A stretch of 64,000 nucleotides of DNA from Thermohalobaculum sp039184865 (GCA_039184865.1 JBCDAV010000008.1:135181-199180); one strand, 5' to 3'; counted from the stretch's first letter, positions 26,489 through 35,125 are shown. Numbers and translations are program-made. Notes: generated by a model from the sequence alone, not told the origin.

Positions 26489-27188
26489 TATCGCGCTTCA
26501 GGATCTCGAACGCCTGGCAGATTGGGATACGCCGACCATCTGCAACGCGCTGGAGGCGCTCGATCCGTCCTACCGCCTCTCGGGCTACACGGTGAAGGCG
26601 TTCACCTGCCTGCGTCCGGATCAGAAACCCGTTGTCGGGTATGCACGCACGGCGACGATCCGCGCCTCGGCGAAGCCCGCGATGGCTGCCGATAAGGTCA
26701 CGGCGCTGCGCCTCGACTACTACGACTATGTGGATACCGGCGGGCCGAAGCCCTCGGTCGTGGTGATCCAGGATCTCGACACATCGCCCGGACGCGGTGC
26801 GTTCTGGGGTGAGGTCAACACCAACATCCACAAGGGACTGGGCGCGCTCGGCGTTGTGACGAACGGCTCGATCCGCGATCTGGCCGACAGTGCCGAAGGA
26901 TTTCAGGCGCTTGCCGGACAGGTCGGCCCGAGCCACGCATGGGTCCACATCACCGGCTTCGGCGATCCGGTTGAAGTGCATGGCATGGCCGTCAAGGATG
27001 GCGACATCATCCATGCGGATGTCCACGGCGCCGTGATAGTTCCGCCGGATCTTGTCACCGAGCTTCCGGCAGCGATCGAGGCGATTGCCGCGCGCGAAGC
27101 CGTGCTGCTCAGCGCGGCACAGGAAGCAGTATTCGACAGTACGCGACTGCGCCTCGCCTTTGAAGAAGCCGCAGGTCTCGCCAAATAG
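26481..27188 (+). CDS. RraA-family protein, copy 2
   Basis: A 235-residue second RraA-family protein, clearly different from the first. It begins with LADWDTPTICNALE (the usual RraA N-terminus TxxxxDAL), has FWGEVNTNIHKGLGALGVV and TNGSIRDLADSAEG, where the Arg-Asp pair is kept but TDG is replaced by TNG, and ends with KDGDIIHADVHGAVIVPPD. The ATG overlaps the stop of the PanE-like gene. The spacing and the paired reductase suggest the two enzymes act in sequence, for example retro-aldol cleavage and reduction of the oxo product. Substrate unknown. Confidence 0.87.
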   Translation: MPDIALQDLERLADWDTPTICNALEALDPSYRLSGYTVKAFTCLRPDQKPVVGYARTATIRASAKPAMAADKVTALRLDYYDYVDTGGPKPSVVVIQDLDTSPGRGAFWGEVNTNIHKGLGALGVVTNGSIRDLADSAEGFQALAGQVGPSHAWVHITGFGDPVEVHGMAVKDGDIIHADVHGAVIVPPDLVTELPAAIEAIAAREAVLLSAAQEAVFDSTRLRLAFEEAAGLAK

Positions 27189-27221
27189 TAGTAAAAGACA
27201 TACCAAATTCGTGCCAACTGA

Positions 27222-27237
27222 TGTGACGATAATCACA
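27222..27237. promoter_or_regulatory. CRP-type operator, TGTGA-N6-TCACA
   Basis: TGTGA (27222-27226) and TCACA (27233-27237) form a perfect inverted repeat with 6-nt spacer, the consensus of cAMP receptor protein sites. It lies just upstream of a candidate promoter for the FecR-like gene and the adenylate cyclase gene. Its centre is about 50 nt before the predicted start of transcription, close to activating positions but not the classical -41.5 or -61.5. FNR-type and other CRP-superfamily regulators use related sites, so the regulator is inferred. Confidence 0.6.
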
Positions 27238-27243
27238 GATTCT

Positions 27244-27273
27244 TTGGATTCTTGTCGTCAAAAAGCGTATTGA
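27244..27273 (+). promoter_or_regulatory. candidate promoter of the cyclase operon
   Basis: TTGGAT (27244-27249) and TATTGA (27268-27273) are separated by 18 nt, 70 nt upstream of the first gene. The match is moderate, as expected for an activator-dependent promoter next to the CRP-type palindrome. Confidence 0.38.
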
Positions 27274-27342
27274 TAACGGGTGCAGGAGATATTTCTCGCG
27301 CGCGCCTTGCCGAAAGGCGAGTTTGGAATGATTGGAAACATA

Positions 27343-27975
27343 ATGAAGAAATTGCTCTGCGCCGCCGGCATTCTGGCCGTCTGCAATACCGCTGCGGCAG
27401 CGGACCCGCGCGCTCTGGTGACCGACGTCATCGGCACGACGACGCCGGAGATCTTCGCTTTTGACGAAATTGATGCAGGAACGACCATCGTCCTCGGCGC
27501 GAGTTCCGAGGTGCGTCTGACATTCTACCCGACATGCGAAGACGTCGCGGTGCGCGGCGGCGAGATTGCGATTTTCGACACGCACATGACGATCGAAGGC
27601 GATGGCGAACTGCTTGAGTACATCGAGGGGAACTGCCCGAGTGCGGTCAAGCTGACCGAGTCGGACATCATCAACGCTGCGGTCATCTCGCGGGCGATGA
27701 ACGTTCGCATCGACCCGGAGATCAGCCTGCGTCCAGTCGTCGGGGTCGGCGGAGCCAATGCGGGCGCGTTCCACACGATCATCGTGACCGGAAGCCGCGG
27801 CATGCGTGTCGCGATGCCGATAGTCGGCCGCAAAGGCGTATGGCCGGCGGATGCGGAACCGCTTAAGAACGGCAAGAAGTATGGAATCGCGATCATCGGC
27901 GACACCGTGAAGCCGCGCGTTGCCAAGGTTATCGCGAATTCCGACGCGCCGGAGTTGCTCGTCCTGCGATACTGA
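27343..27975 (+). CDS. exported FecR-like protein paired with the adenylate cyclase
   Basis: A 210-residue protein with a signal peptide (MKKLLCAAGILAVCNTAAAA). The mature start ALVTDVIG, then DAGTTIVLGASSEVRLTFYP and VAVRGGEIAI, has the pattern of a FecR-type beta domain (GTxIxLGxxSxVxLxF). The rest (about residues 120-210) is a second beta-rich domain without recognisable motif. FecR-domain proteins are often encoded beside CHASE2 cyclases, and the cyclase gene starts 22 nt downstream, so this is probably the periplasmic ligand or partner for the CHASE2 sensor. An alternative ATG lies at 27328 and would add five residues to the signal peptide. Confidence 0.72.
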   Translation: MKKLLCAAGILAVCNTAAAADPRALVTDVIGTTTPEIFAFDEIDAGTTIVLGASSEVRLTFYPTCEDVAVRGGEIAIFDTHMTIEGDGELLEYIEGNCPSAVKLTESDIINAAVISRAMNVRIDPEISLRPVVGVGGANAGAFHTIIVTGSRGMRVAMPIVGRKGVWPADAEPLKNGKKYGIAIIGDTVKPRVAKVIANSDAPELLVLRY

Positions 27976-27997
27976 CGACCAGATTTCGTCGGCGCGC

Positions 27998-30085
27998 ATG
28001 CACTACCTGCAAAGGCCGGCGGTCGCTCTGCTGATCGCCATTGTGCTGGCTGGTGTCTCCGCCGTCCTGCCTAGAGAAAACATTCTTCAGGGCTGGATCT
28101 CGGATTTTTCCGTCGGGGTCCGTGCTGCCGTTTTCGGCGCTGAAGAACTGGACTCAGGGGCGGTTCTTGTTCTGGGCGAGGACGAGCGCAGCCTTGATGC
28201 GCCCGAGCTTCAGAACCGCCCGCGGGCGCTGTTTTCGCCGATTTACGCCGGGCTCGCCGAGAAGATCTTCGCCCATGGCGGGCGTGGGCTGATTCTCGAT
28301 GTCATCCTGAACTTCGACGCAAAGGATCTGCGCGTCGGCGACGAGACCCCGCTGCGGCGCTACGACGTGCCGATGCTGAAACTGCTGAGGTCCGAACAGG
28401 AAACCGGGCGCATGGTCCTTGGCAGATCCTCGCAACTGCTGCCCGCCCGACGCTTCGCACGGATGGCGGGTGAAAAGGGACTGGCCATGGTTCAGGTCCC
28501 GTTCGGCACCTCGAATGTGATCCGACGCGTGCCTGCCCGCATTGCCGATATCGACGGAACGGTTCATGGAACGCTCTCGGGGCGCGGTCTCGAGCTGCTC
28601 GGTCACGAAGATACCGAGGACTGGGTTCGGATCATGCCGCGCGGTCCTTTGACGACGTTGCCGACGGCTTCGCTGATCGACGTGATGCGATGCGAGGACA
28701 CCGAGACGCTCAATCGGTTGCTTCGCGGGCGTGTGGTCTATCTCGGCGGGATGCTCCCCAGCGAGGATCGGCTCAAGACGCCTGATCAGTACATTCAGCG
28801 GGTCGATCCCGAACCGGTCGAGATCGAGCCGAGCGACACGAGCGTGGCGTGCGACTTCATCGCACCGCAAACGCGGGATTCGGACGACCCGACTCTGCCC
28901 GGCGTGTTCATTCATGCAGGCGCTGTGGACGCCGTGGTCGGAGGATGGGCCGTCAAACACCTGCCGCGCGTTGTTGAAGTCGGGCTCGTCTTCGTTGCGG
29001 CCTTCGTCGCCGCGGGCCTCGCGTTCCTCTTTGCTCCAGCGATCGGCGCGGCGACGCTCGTCCTGTTGATCACGAGTATTTTTGGCGTCTCCGTGCTCGC
29101 GCTGGAGGGCGGTTACTTTCTTCCGTCAAGCTGGGCCATGGCTTCGGCGCCGTTTGCACTGATCCTCGCTTACGGCGTTCGCATCCGCCTCGTCGACCGC
29201 AAGTCGACGCTGATCCGGCGCGAGTTCGGCCGGTATCTCTCACCGGTTCTTGTCCAGCAGATGGTCGATCAGGGCCAGGTTCCGGCGCTCGGCGGCGAAG
29301 AGCGCGAAGTGACGGTGATGTTTGCCGACCTGACGGGCTTCACGGCGATCTCCGAAAGTACCGAGAGTGCGCGGCTCGTCCGGTTGCTGAACCGCTATCT
29401 CGACACGATCGCACAGGTCGTGCGCGATCAGGGCGGCTATGTCGACAAGTTCATCGGCGATGCTGTCATGGCAATGTTCAATGCGCCGGCCCGGATCGAT
29501 GATCACGCGCTGAAGGGCGTGCGCGCGGCGCAGGAAATCGTTCGGCGGGTCAATGAAATGGCCGAACAGGATCGCGCGCAGGACGAACCGTATTTCGAGA
29601 TCAAGGTCGGGCTTTCGACGGGACGTGCGACGGTCGGCAATGTCGGATCGACCGACCGGGTCAACTATACGGTGGTCGGTGAGAACGTGAACCTCGCTGC
29701 GCGGTTCGAGAGCCTGCCGAGCGTGCTCAACACGCCGATCATAATAGGGCCGCAGGCCGCGCGTCTGGTGAGCGGAGAGTTTTCGCTTCTGCGGCTTTGC
29801 ACCATCCGGGTGAAGGGAAAAACCGTGGGCGTCTCGGTCTTCGCACCTCTGCCGGAAGAGGTCGTGACCGACGCGGTGCGCGCGTGCATGGAACGTTATG
29901 ATCAGGCGTTGACCTGGTTCGAAGCCGGGGCGTTTGCTGCCGCCGCCGAACTCTGGGCCGAACTCTCGTCCGAAAACTGGCCGGGGGCCGGCCCGTCCAA
30001 GGCTCTGTTGCTGGAAGCCAAGGCAATGGTGGAAGCGCCGCCGTCCGAGGACTGGGACGGCGTGCTCGACATGCGGATCAAGTGA
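27998..30085 (+). CDS. CHASE2-domain class III adenylate cyclase
   Basis: A 695-residue membrane protein. A first helix (residues 9-27) is followed by a periplasmic CHASE2 sensor domain up to about residue 320. Three more helices follow (about 325-400), and then a cytoplasmic class III cyclase domain (435-610). Catalytic residues are visible: Asp444 in MFADLTGFT and Asp488 in FIGDAVMAMF bind metal, Lys484 and Thr558 read adenine, and Asn565 and Arg569 (ENVNLAAR) bind the transition state and triphosphate. All are intact, so it should make cAMP in response to a periplasmic signal. Co-transcribed with the FecR-like gene and placed behind a CRP-type operator. Confidence 0.92.
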   Translation: MHYLQRPAVALLIAIVLAGVSAVLPRENILQGWISDFSVGVRAAVFGAEELDSGAVLVLGEDERSLDAPELQNRPRALFSPIYAGLAEKIFAHGGRGLILDVILNFDAKDLRVGDETPLRRYDVPMLKLLRSEQETGRMVLGRSSQLLPARRFARMAGEKGLAMVQVPFGTSNVIRRVPARIADIDGTVHGTLSGRGLELLGHEDTEDWVRIMPRGPLTTLPTASLIDVMRCEDTETLNRLLRGRVVYLGGMLPSEDRLKTPDQYIQRVDPEPVEIEPSDTSVACDFIAPQTRDSDDPTLPGVFIHAGAVDAVVGGWAVKHLPRVVEVGLVFVAAFVAAGLAFLFAPAIGAATLVLLITSIFGVSVLALEGGYFLPSSWAMASAPFALILAYGVRIRLVDRKSTLIRREFGRYLSPVLVQQMVDQGQVPALGGEEREVTVMFADLTGFTAISESTESARLVRLLNRYLDTIAQVVRDQGGYVDKFIGDAVMAMFNAPARIDDHALKGVRAAQEIVRRVNEMAEQDRAQDEPYFEIKVGLSTGRATVGNVGSTDRVNYTVVGENVNLAARFESLPSVLNTPIIIGPQAARLVSGEFSLLRLCTIRVKGKTVGVSVFAPLPEEVVTDAVRACMERYDQALTWFEAGAFAAAAELWAELSSENWPGAGPSKALLLEAKAMVEAPPSEDWDGVLDMRIK

Positions 30086-30127
30086 CCTGACCCGCGCGTA
30101 ATGACAAATTACCCGGCCGATCCGATA

Positions 30128-30481
30128 TCACGGCTTAGCCGCGATCACCGTGATCTCGACCGTGAAATCGGGCGTCGCCAGATCGGCGCTGCCACAGGCG
30201 CGGGCGGGCGCATGGCCTTCTGGCACCCAGCCGTCCCAGACAGCATTCATTTCGGCGAAGTCATCCATGCTTTTCAGCCAGATGATCGCTTGAAGAAGGT
30301 GGCTCTTGTCAGAGCCCGCCTTGCTCAGAAGACCGTCGATCTTGCTCAGGATCTCGGTGGTTTGTGCGGTAACGCTCTCGCCAGCGGTGCCGACCTGACC
30401 GGCGAGGTAGATCGTATCGCCGTGAACGACGATCTGGCTCATGCGTTGGTTCGTGTCCATGCGGGCAATGGCGGTCATGGT
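30128..30481 (-). CDS. RidA-family enamine/imine deaminase
   Basis: A 117-residue RidA/YjgF/UK114 protein. Landmarks are VVHGDTIYLAGQVG, QTTEILSKIDGLLSKAGSDKSHLLQAIIWL, and the C-terminal ARACGSADLATPDFTVEITVIA, in which the substrate-binding Arg is conserved (residue about 93, in ARACG). RidA proteins hydrolyse reactive imines formed by amino acid oxidation. It lies 10 nt downstream of an FAD-dependent amino acid dehydrogenase gene on the same strand, which would generate such imines. The start at 30481 has GGGAGA about 7 nt upstream. Confidence 0.92.
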   Translation of the reverse strand, partial: TMTAIARMDTNQRMSQIVVHGDTIYLAGQVGTAGESVTAQTTEILSKIDGLLSKAGSDKSHLLQAIIWLKSMDDFAEMNAVWDGWVPEGHAPARACGSADLATPDFTVEITVIAAKP

Positions 30482-30491
30482 GGTGTCTCCC

Positions 30492-31589
30492 TTATCTGAA
30501 GCGTGCCGGCGATACGGCTTGGATGGTATCCTGCGCGACAACCGGTGCGTGGTCCAGCACCAGATCGGCCGCAAGCTGCGACATTGCAGGCGCGGTCTGG
30601 ATGCCGTAGCCGCCCTGGCCGACGAGCCAGAAGAACCCGTCGGCATCGGGCTCCCAGCCGTTAACCAGCGTGCGGTCCGGGGCGAAGGTTCTGAGCCCCG
30701 CCCAGGAGTTCTCGACACGCTTCACCTCGAAAGTCGTTGCTTCACTGAAGCGGTGCAGGCCCTCCGCCATGATCATATCGTCCGGGTAGGCGTCATGCGG
30801 TTCGACCGGGTCCTCGTCTGCCGGTGACACCCAGAGGCGCCCGCCGTCGGGTTTGGCGTACCAAGTCTCTCCGATGGAAGCGGTCACGGGCCAGCGCGTG
30901 GCATCCATGTCGTCCGGTACGGGAACGACAGCTATGGTGCGCCGGCAGGGCGTGAGCCCGACGGGCTCGATGCCCGCCAGGCGGGCGACGACATCTCCCC
31001 AAGCTCCTGCGGCATTCACGACAATCGGCGCCTCGAACGAGCCAGTGGGCGTTTCGGCCCGCCAAATGTCGCCCGTGCGCTGCAGCGCCGAGACACGGGC
31101 ATTCGGCACGATCTGGCTGCCGTTCGCACGCAGAATGCGGATGAACGACTGCAGCAGGGCGTCGACGTCGATGTCCGAGGCGTCAGGTTCGTAGGCCGAG
31201 CGCACGACCATCTCCGGGCGACAGATTGGAAAGAGTTCGAGCGTCTCCTGAACGTTCAGGATCTGCAATCCGTTCGATCCGGCGATGAAGTCCTCGAAGG
31301 CTTCCGATTGCCCCGGTTCCTCGACTTCGAGCACGCCGCGCGGCGAGAGGAAACCGTTCTCCGACAGGTCCGCGCCAGTGCGAAACGTCTCCTCGGACGC
31401 TGCGTTGAAGACGCGGATCACGTCGTTTCCATAGTTCAGGATGAAGACCGCAGCCGACCGTCCGGTTGTATGGTAGGCGGGCCGCTCCTCTGCCTCGAGC
31501 ACGACTACGTTCGCGTGGGCCGACATTCGCGCTGCTGCGCCGCAGCCGGCCATGCCCGCTCCGATGACGATGATATCTGCGGTTCTCAT
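30492..31589 (-). CDS. FAD-dependent oxidoreductase, D-amino acid dehydrogenase type
   Basis: A 365-residue DAO-family flavoprotein. The N-terminal dinucleotide motif is IIVIGAGMAGCGAAARM, followed by the Glu in VLEAEERPAYHTTGRSAA; the TTGRSAA form and the DIDVDALLQSF segment resemble D-arginine dehydrogenase (DauA) and related enzymes. The C-terminal segment FFWLVGQGGYGIQTAPAMSQLAA is the second FAD-binding signature. No signal peptide or membrane segment. It probably oxidises an amino acid to an imino acid, which the adjacent RidA would hydrolyse. The start at 31589 (MRTADIIVIG) is the natural N-terminus. Confidence 0.9.
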   Translation of the reverse strand: MRTADIIVIGAGMAGCGAAARMSAHANVVVLEAEERPAYHTTGRSAAVFILNYGNDVIRVFNAASEETFRTGADLSENGFLSPRGVLEVEEPGQSEAFEDFIAGSNGLQILNVQETLELFPICRPEMVVRSAYEPDASDIDVDALLQSFIRILRANGSQIVPNARVSALQRTGDIWRAETPTGSFEAPIVVNAAGAWGDVVARLAGIEPVGLTPCRRTIAVVPVPDDMDATRWPVTASIGETWYAKPDGGRLWVSPADEDPVEPHDAYPDDMIMAEGLHRFSEATTFEVKRVENSWAGLRTFAPDRTLVNGWEPDADGFFWLVGQGGYGIQTAPAMSQLAADLVLDHAPVVAQDTIQAVSPARFR

Positions 31590-32510
31590 GGTGCGGATTG
31601 CTTCCTGGGGTCGGCCCATTGATCTGTTTCCGACGCGTTGATCTCAAGCATCTCATTCTCAACGGACAAGACTGATGCAGTACATTCCCGAAAACGACAT
31701 GGCCTTCGACGCAGCCGAACTGGGTTGCGCCAGCATAGGCGCCTGCCAGGCGATCTGTATACATACGTCACGCGGCTTGTCAGGGTTCCATGATTTGAAG
31801 TCGGCGAAGTCCGGCGGGCGCAAGGCGATGAGCTCTCTGCAAATCAGCAACGCCAAGCTTGGCCAGTTCCCGGCGTGGGTCGTTGGGTCGATGCAGCCAA
31901 GGCAGGCGGTCAACGCGATCTAGGGGCTCATAAACCGCACGAAGCTGTACGGAGCGGATGCTCCGGGCAATGCAGACTGGCATGCGGTTCTGACTGGAAT
32001 GACCGATCAGCTAACGCCCGGCGGCGGCGCGGTGTTTGCAGGCAACATTTTCGGGTATCGGTTAAATAGCAACAAGCACCTCGACGCTGAAGAGTCGGCC
32101 TATGTGAAGGTCAGCCTGAACGGTGGCAACGTGTCGATCGGATACAAACGCTGGTCGAAGATGAAATCCGATCATGCGAACAAGGTGGCGGTAGCGTCGG
32201 CCGATCATTAGCGCGTTGTCTGGCGTCAGGATCATTTCCGGGCAGAGATCTTCTCCGGAACCGGTTAGGTCTCGCCCGCCGTCCGGGGCCATGCGAAGCA
32301 TGGAGAGAACCTCAACTTTATCGCGCAAGGGCGGATGACGCGGGTCCGGGAGATACGGCTCCCGCCACGTCCGATTGTGCTCTTCGATTGTAAGTGACCG
32401 GTGCCTTTGGGTTAAACTCAGCACCGTGGGCTTCGGTGATGTCCAGAACTGGGCCCGCCTGTCGGTCGGGCGGTGCGCCTTTTCAGGAGGCACACAGGAT
32501 CGAAGTCAAA
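31590..32510. other. 920-nt stretch without a convincing gene
   Basis: No recognisable gene is present. One plus-strand frame stays open from 31675 to 32211 except for an amber codon at 31921-31923, giving pieces of 82 and 94 codons; the second piece has only an internal ATG at 31999 (70 residues, TPGGGAVFAGNIFGYRLN). Opposite-strand frames of 60-85 codons also cover the region. None has a good ribosome-binding site or a family match I know. It may hold a decayed gene. An isolated AGGAGG lies at 32485-32490. Confidence 0.5.
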
Positions 32511-32540
32511 GTGAGCGATGCGGAAGGCAGTCTTCAGAAA

Positions 32541-32963
32541 ATGGCAGACATGGCATCACGAAAGTCGGTCGCGCTGGTGGCGCATGACCAGAAGAAGCCC
32601 GACATGGTGGCCTGGGCACTGCGCCAGCGCGAGGCGTTGTCCCATTGCGATCTTTGGGGAACAGGCACCACGGGATCTCTTGTCGCGAAGGAAACCGGGC
32701 TTGACGTGACCTGTCTCAAGAGCGGCCCGCTCGGCGGGGATCAGCAGCTTGGCGCGATGATTGCCGAGGGCGAACTCGACGTTCTGGTGTTCTTTTCGGA
32801 CCCGCTGGCGGCGATGCCGCACGATGTCGACGTGAAGGCACTTTTGCGGATTTCGACACTCTATCAGACGGTTCTGGCCTGCAACGAGGCGACGGCCGAC
32901 TTCGTGATCGCCTCGCCATTGTTCCGTGAAGCGTATGCGCGCCCGGCCAGCGATGAAGGTTGA
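32541..32963 (+). CDS. mgsA: methylglyoxal synthase
   Basis: A 140-residue enzyme converting dihydroxyacetone phosphate to methylglyoxal and phosphate. Landmarks are SVALVAHDQKKPDM, LWGTGTTGSLVAKETGL (phosphate binding), LKSGPLGGDQQLGAMIAEGELD (the catalytic Asp in GGDQQ) and VFFSDPLAAMPHDVDVKALLRI, all typical. The start is uncertain: ATG 32541 gives a length close to the shorter family members but has a weak ribosome-binding site; GTG 32511 would give 150 residues, close to Escherichia coli MgsA (152). A strong AGGAGG at 32485-32490 has no ATG, GTG or TTG at proper distance, only an in-frame ATC at 32499. The gene is isolated from neighbours. Confidence 0.9.
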   Translation: MADMASRKSVALVAHDQKKPDMVAWALRQREALSHCDLWGTGTTGSLVAKETGLDVTCLKSGPLGGDQQLGAMIAEGELDVLVFFSDPLAAMPHDVDVKALLRISTLYQTVLACNEATADFVIASPLFREAYARPASDEG

Positions 32964-33102
32964 TTGAATTCGGACTGTTGTCATCGCGCATCTGCGGGCA
33001 TCATGTTCAGATGCCGCTCCGCATGGGTCCGACAGTATCATCGCGCCGTTGATCGAAACGCAGGAGCCCCCAAATCAGTCTGACACGACGAGCGAGGCAG
33101 AC

Positions 33103-33705
33103 ATGTCCAGCCACCCGCCAATTCACCGCCGCTCGGTCATTCTGGCCGCGCCAGCCCTTCTCATCGCACCGACATCAACCCTCGCCGCGACGCCAACGCC
33201 GGCTCAGGCCGAAGGTCCCTTTTATCCAAGATCTGTCCCGAAAGACCGCGATGCCGATCTCGTTGTCTTCAACGGCCAGGATTTCGGGGGAGAGGTGATC
33301 GAGATTCTTGGGCAGGTGTTCAATCTCACGGGGGCCCCGATTTCAGGTGCCGTGGCCGAGATCTGGCATTGCGACCCGGCGGGCATCTACCCGCATGTCG
33401 GCCGAAACAATGGCGGTTTGGCCGATCCTGGCTTCCAGGGTTACGGTGCCGTCACGACGGGCGAAGATGGTTCCTACCGGTTCCGCACAGTGCGGCCGGG
33501 TATCTATCCGGGCCGTGTCCGGCATATCCACGTCAAGGTTCGAGCAGGTGCTCGCTCGGCTCTCACGACGCAGATGTACTTTCCCGAGGAACCCGGAAAC
33601 GCCGAGGACTTTCTGCTGCGCCGGGCACCTGACAGTGCAGCCCTGATCGCCACTCGGATCGACGCGGCTCCAATCCGCTATCAGTTCGATCTGTATCTGG
33701 GGTGA
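33103..33705 (+). CDS. exported intradiol ring-cleavage dioxygenase-like protein
   Basis: A 200-residue protein related to protocatechuate 3,4-dioxygenase. The N-terminus (HRRSVILAAPALLIAPTSTLAA) has paired arginines and looks like a Tat or lipoprotein-free signal peptide. The mature part starts with the family hallmark TPAQAEGPFYP. The non-haem Fe(III) ligands can be seen as Tyr in IWHCDPAGIYPHV, Tyr in VRPGIYPGRVRHIHVKV and the two His in RHIHVKV. Many such extracytoplasmic homologues in proteobacteria have unknown aromatic substrates. It stands alone, with no beta-ketoadipate genes nearby. GAGG precedes the ATG. Confidence 0.87.
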   Translation: MSSHPPIHRRSVILAAPALLIAPTSTLAATPTPAQAEGPFYPRSVPKDRDADLVVFNGQDFGGEVIEILGQVFNLTGAPISGAVAEIWHCDPAGIYPHVGRNNGGLADPGFQGYGAVTTGEDGSYRFRTVRPGIYPGRVRHIHVKVRAGARSALTTQMYFPEEPGNAEDFLLRRAPDSAALIATRIDAAPIRYQFDLYLG

Positions 33706-34101
33706 TGACACCTTCCGGCGGTGCACTTGTCATTCAAAAAGCCACCCACCCGATGGCTGCCAAGCCCTACTCAGACGTGTGAGGCGCACTATCTGATGCT
33801 GTAGCGGAAGCTTAAGACCATTTTTTGGCCGCGCCAGTGATGCCGTATTCAGTTTGGTCAGGGTTAATCCGTCGTCGGGCCGTTCAAACGCGCTGTTTTC
33901 GTATGTGATCGAGTTCCCCTGACCAAGCATGGGTGCCTTGGGTCGTACTCTCAGAATTGAAAACACCGCCCGAGTTTCCTGCTTACCGGTCCGAGGGAAT
34001 GATTTCGTCGCGTATGCCTCTTTGAAGGGACGCAAACGTCTTGTCGCGCCGGCTGACTGTTCCACTTCTGCGGATCGGCCAAAAAAATATCAATCTGGGG
34101 G
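33706..34101. other. intergenic region, about 400 nt
   Basis: Nothing gene-like is convincing here. Base composition falls toward the right end. Directly after the dioxygenase stop, ATGACA (33705-33710) and TGTCAT (33728-33733) could pair around an inner CACC/GGTG stem, but no T-run follows. Confidence 0.5.
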
Positions 34102-34129
34102 TTGTAAAGAGATTTAGAATCGGTATTTA
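34102..34129 (+). promoter_or_regulatory. candidate promoter of the small membrane protein gene
   Basis: TTGTAA (34102-34107) and TATTTA (34124-34129) are spaced by 16 nt in an AT-rich stretch about 45 nt before the next gene. Confidence 0.4.
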
Positions 34130-34173
34130 ACCATCACACTAAATTTCATTTTGAGAATACAGTGGAAAAAACG

Positions 34174-34449
34174 ATGATCGATGCGAACTCGAAGATCGCG
34201 CCTGGAAGGAAACCCGGCATGCACAACATACTCAGGGTTGTGTTGTGGGGCGGCATTGTAACAGCCACGCTTTGGATCGCATTGATGGCTAGCGGCTTCT
34301 CAACCTTGTCGTCGTTGTTTGTTGCGTGGTTGATGAGCGGCGTCACGACACTCGGAGTTGCTGGGATCCTGGCGTTTACTGACGGGTTTGCGAAGCGCGA
34401 AAAGGCTCGGTTGAGCCAGGTAGAGGACGGCGCGTTGTTGGCATCATAG
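34174..34449 (+). CDS. small membrane protein of unknown function
   Basis: A 91-residue protein with two predicted membrane helices (about residues 21-42, VVLWGGIVTATLWIALMASG, and 46-69) and a charged tail (FAKREKARLSQVEDGA). The start may instead be GTG at 34162. Base composition is lower in GC than its neighbours and both flanks are AT-rich, so it may be a recent acquisition or simply a poorly conserved gene. I do not recognise the family. Confidence 0.62.
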   Translation: MIDANSKIAPGRKPGMHNILRVVLWGGIVTATLWIALMASGFSTLSSLFVAWLMSGVTTLGVAGILAFTDGFAKREKARLSQVEDGALLAS

Positions 34450-34634
34450 AACTGTATCGTTACTATTCTAATTCACACAAAAAAAATCTTTACCTGAATA
34501 ATCAGACGATATTATTCGTGTTTCCTGGGTTCTTCAAAAATAAAAACATAAACAGGCCCGAGAATAATAAGCATCTGCCATGCTAATTGTCTGAAGTGCA
34601 ACTATCTTCATCAAGGCAGTCGAGATAGCAAGCA

Positions 34635-35087
34635 TCAAACGCCTCCAACTCGCAGGAATATGAGCGTCGCATTTATCGCAGCTTTGTCCTTCCGTGAGAG
34701 CGAGGCGCCCAGATCGTCAGCACGGAATTGTTGCTGGTCATAGGTGTCAGGGTGATTGACGCCTTGTTCTGGCGCGACGTCGACGGCGCTAAGGCATTCG
34801 CGAAGTCTGGACGCAACATGATCCTGAAACGCGATAGCCGCTTCGGCACGGTAATCGAAAGACCATCGGCAGTGAATCTCGCGCCTGCCCCTCTGCGTGA
34901 TCGCCGTGCCGCAGTTTTGCGCGCTCAGATCCGCTTCAAGGGCGGAGATCTTGTTGGGAACAAGAATCTCGGCGGTCGCTTGTTCCGCCAGCGCGGTCAA
35001 AGCCGAGCACTCAAGTGTCTCCTCCGTCATGGCCACGAGCGGTTGAAAGCCCAACAGAAGCGCACCGATCGCACGTGCGCTGGACAT
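34635..35087 (-). CDS. hypothetical exported protein
   Basis: A 150-residue protein with a possible short signal peptide (MSSARAIGALLLGFQPLVAM) and four cysteines in the mature part (LECSAL, QNCGTA, IHCRWS, RECLSA), which could pair. The C-terminal part (NHPDTYDQQQFRADD, then SRKDKAAINATLIFLRV) has no recognisable motif. Codon use looks coding in this frame rather than in the antisense one. It is followed downstream by an AT-rich gap of 185 nt. No known family; moderate confidence that it is a gene. Confidence 0.55.
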   Translation of the reverse strand: MSSARAIGALLLGFQPLVAMTEETLECSALTALAEQATAEILVPNKISALEADLSAQNCGTAITQRGRREIHCRWSFDYRAEAAIAFQDHVASRLRECLSAVDVAPEQGVNHPDTYDQQQFRADDLGASLSRKDKAAINATLIFLRVGGV

Positions 35088-35125
35088 GTCAACCTGCGTT
35101 CGATGGGTTGAAAATCATCCAGCCC

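Noticed and set aside
31659..31983. transposase remnant on the minus strand (LRPPDFADFKSW, LHRPNDPRREL)
   Set aside because: No DDE motif, no inverted repeats and no target duplication; the resemblance is too vague.
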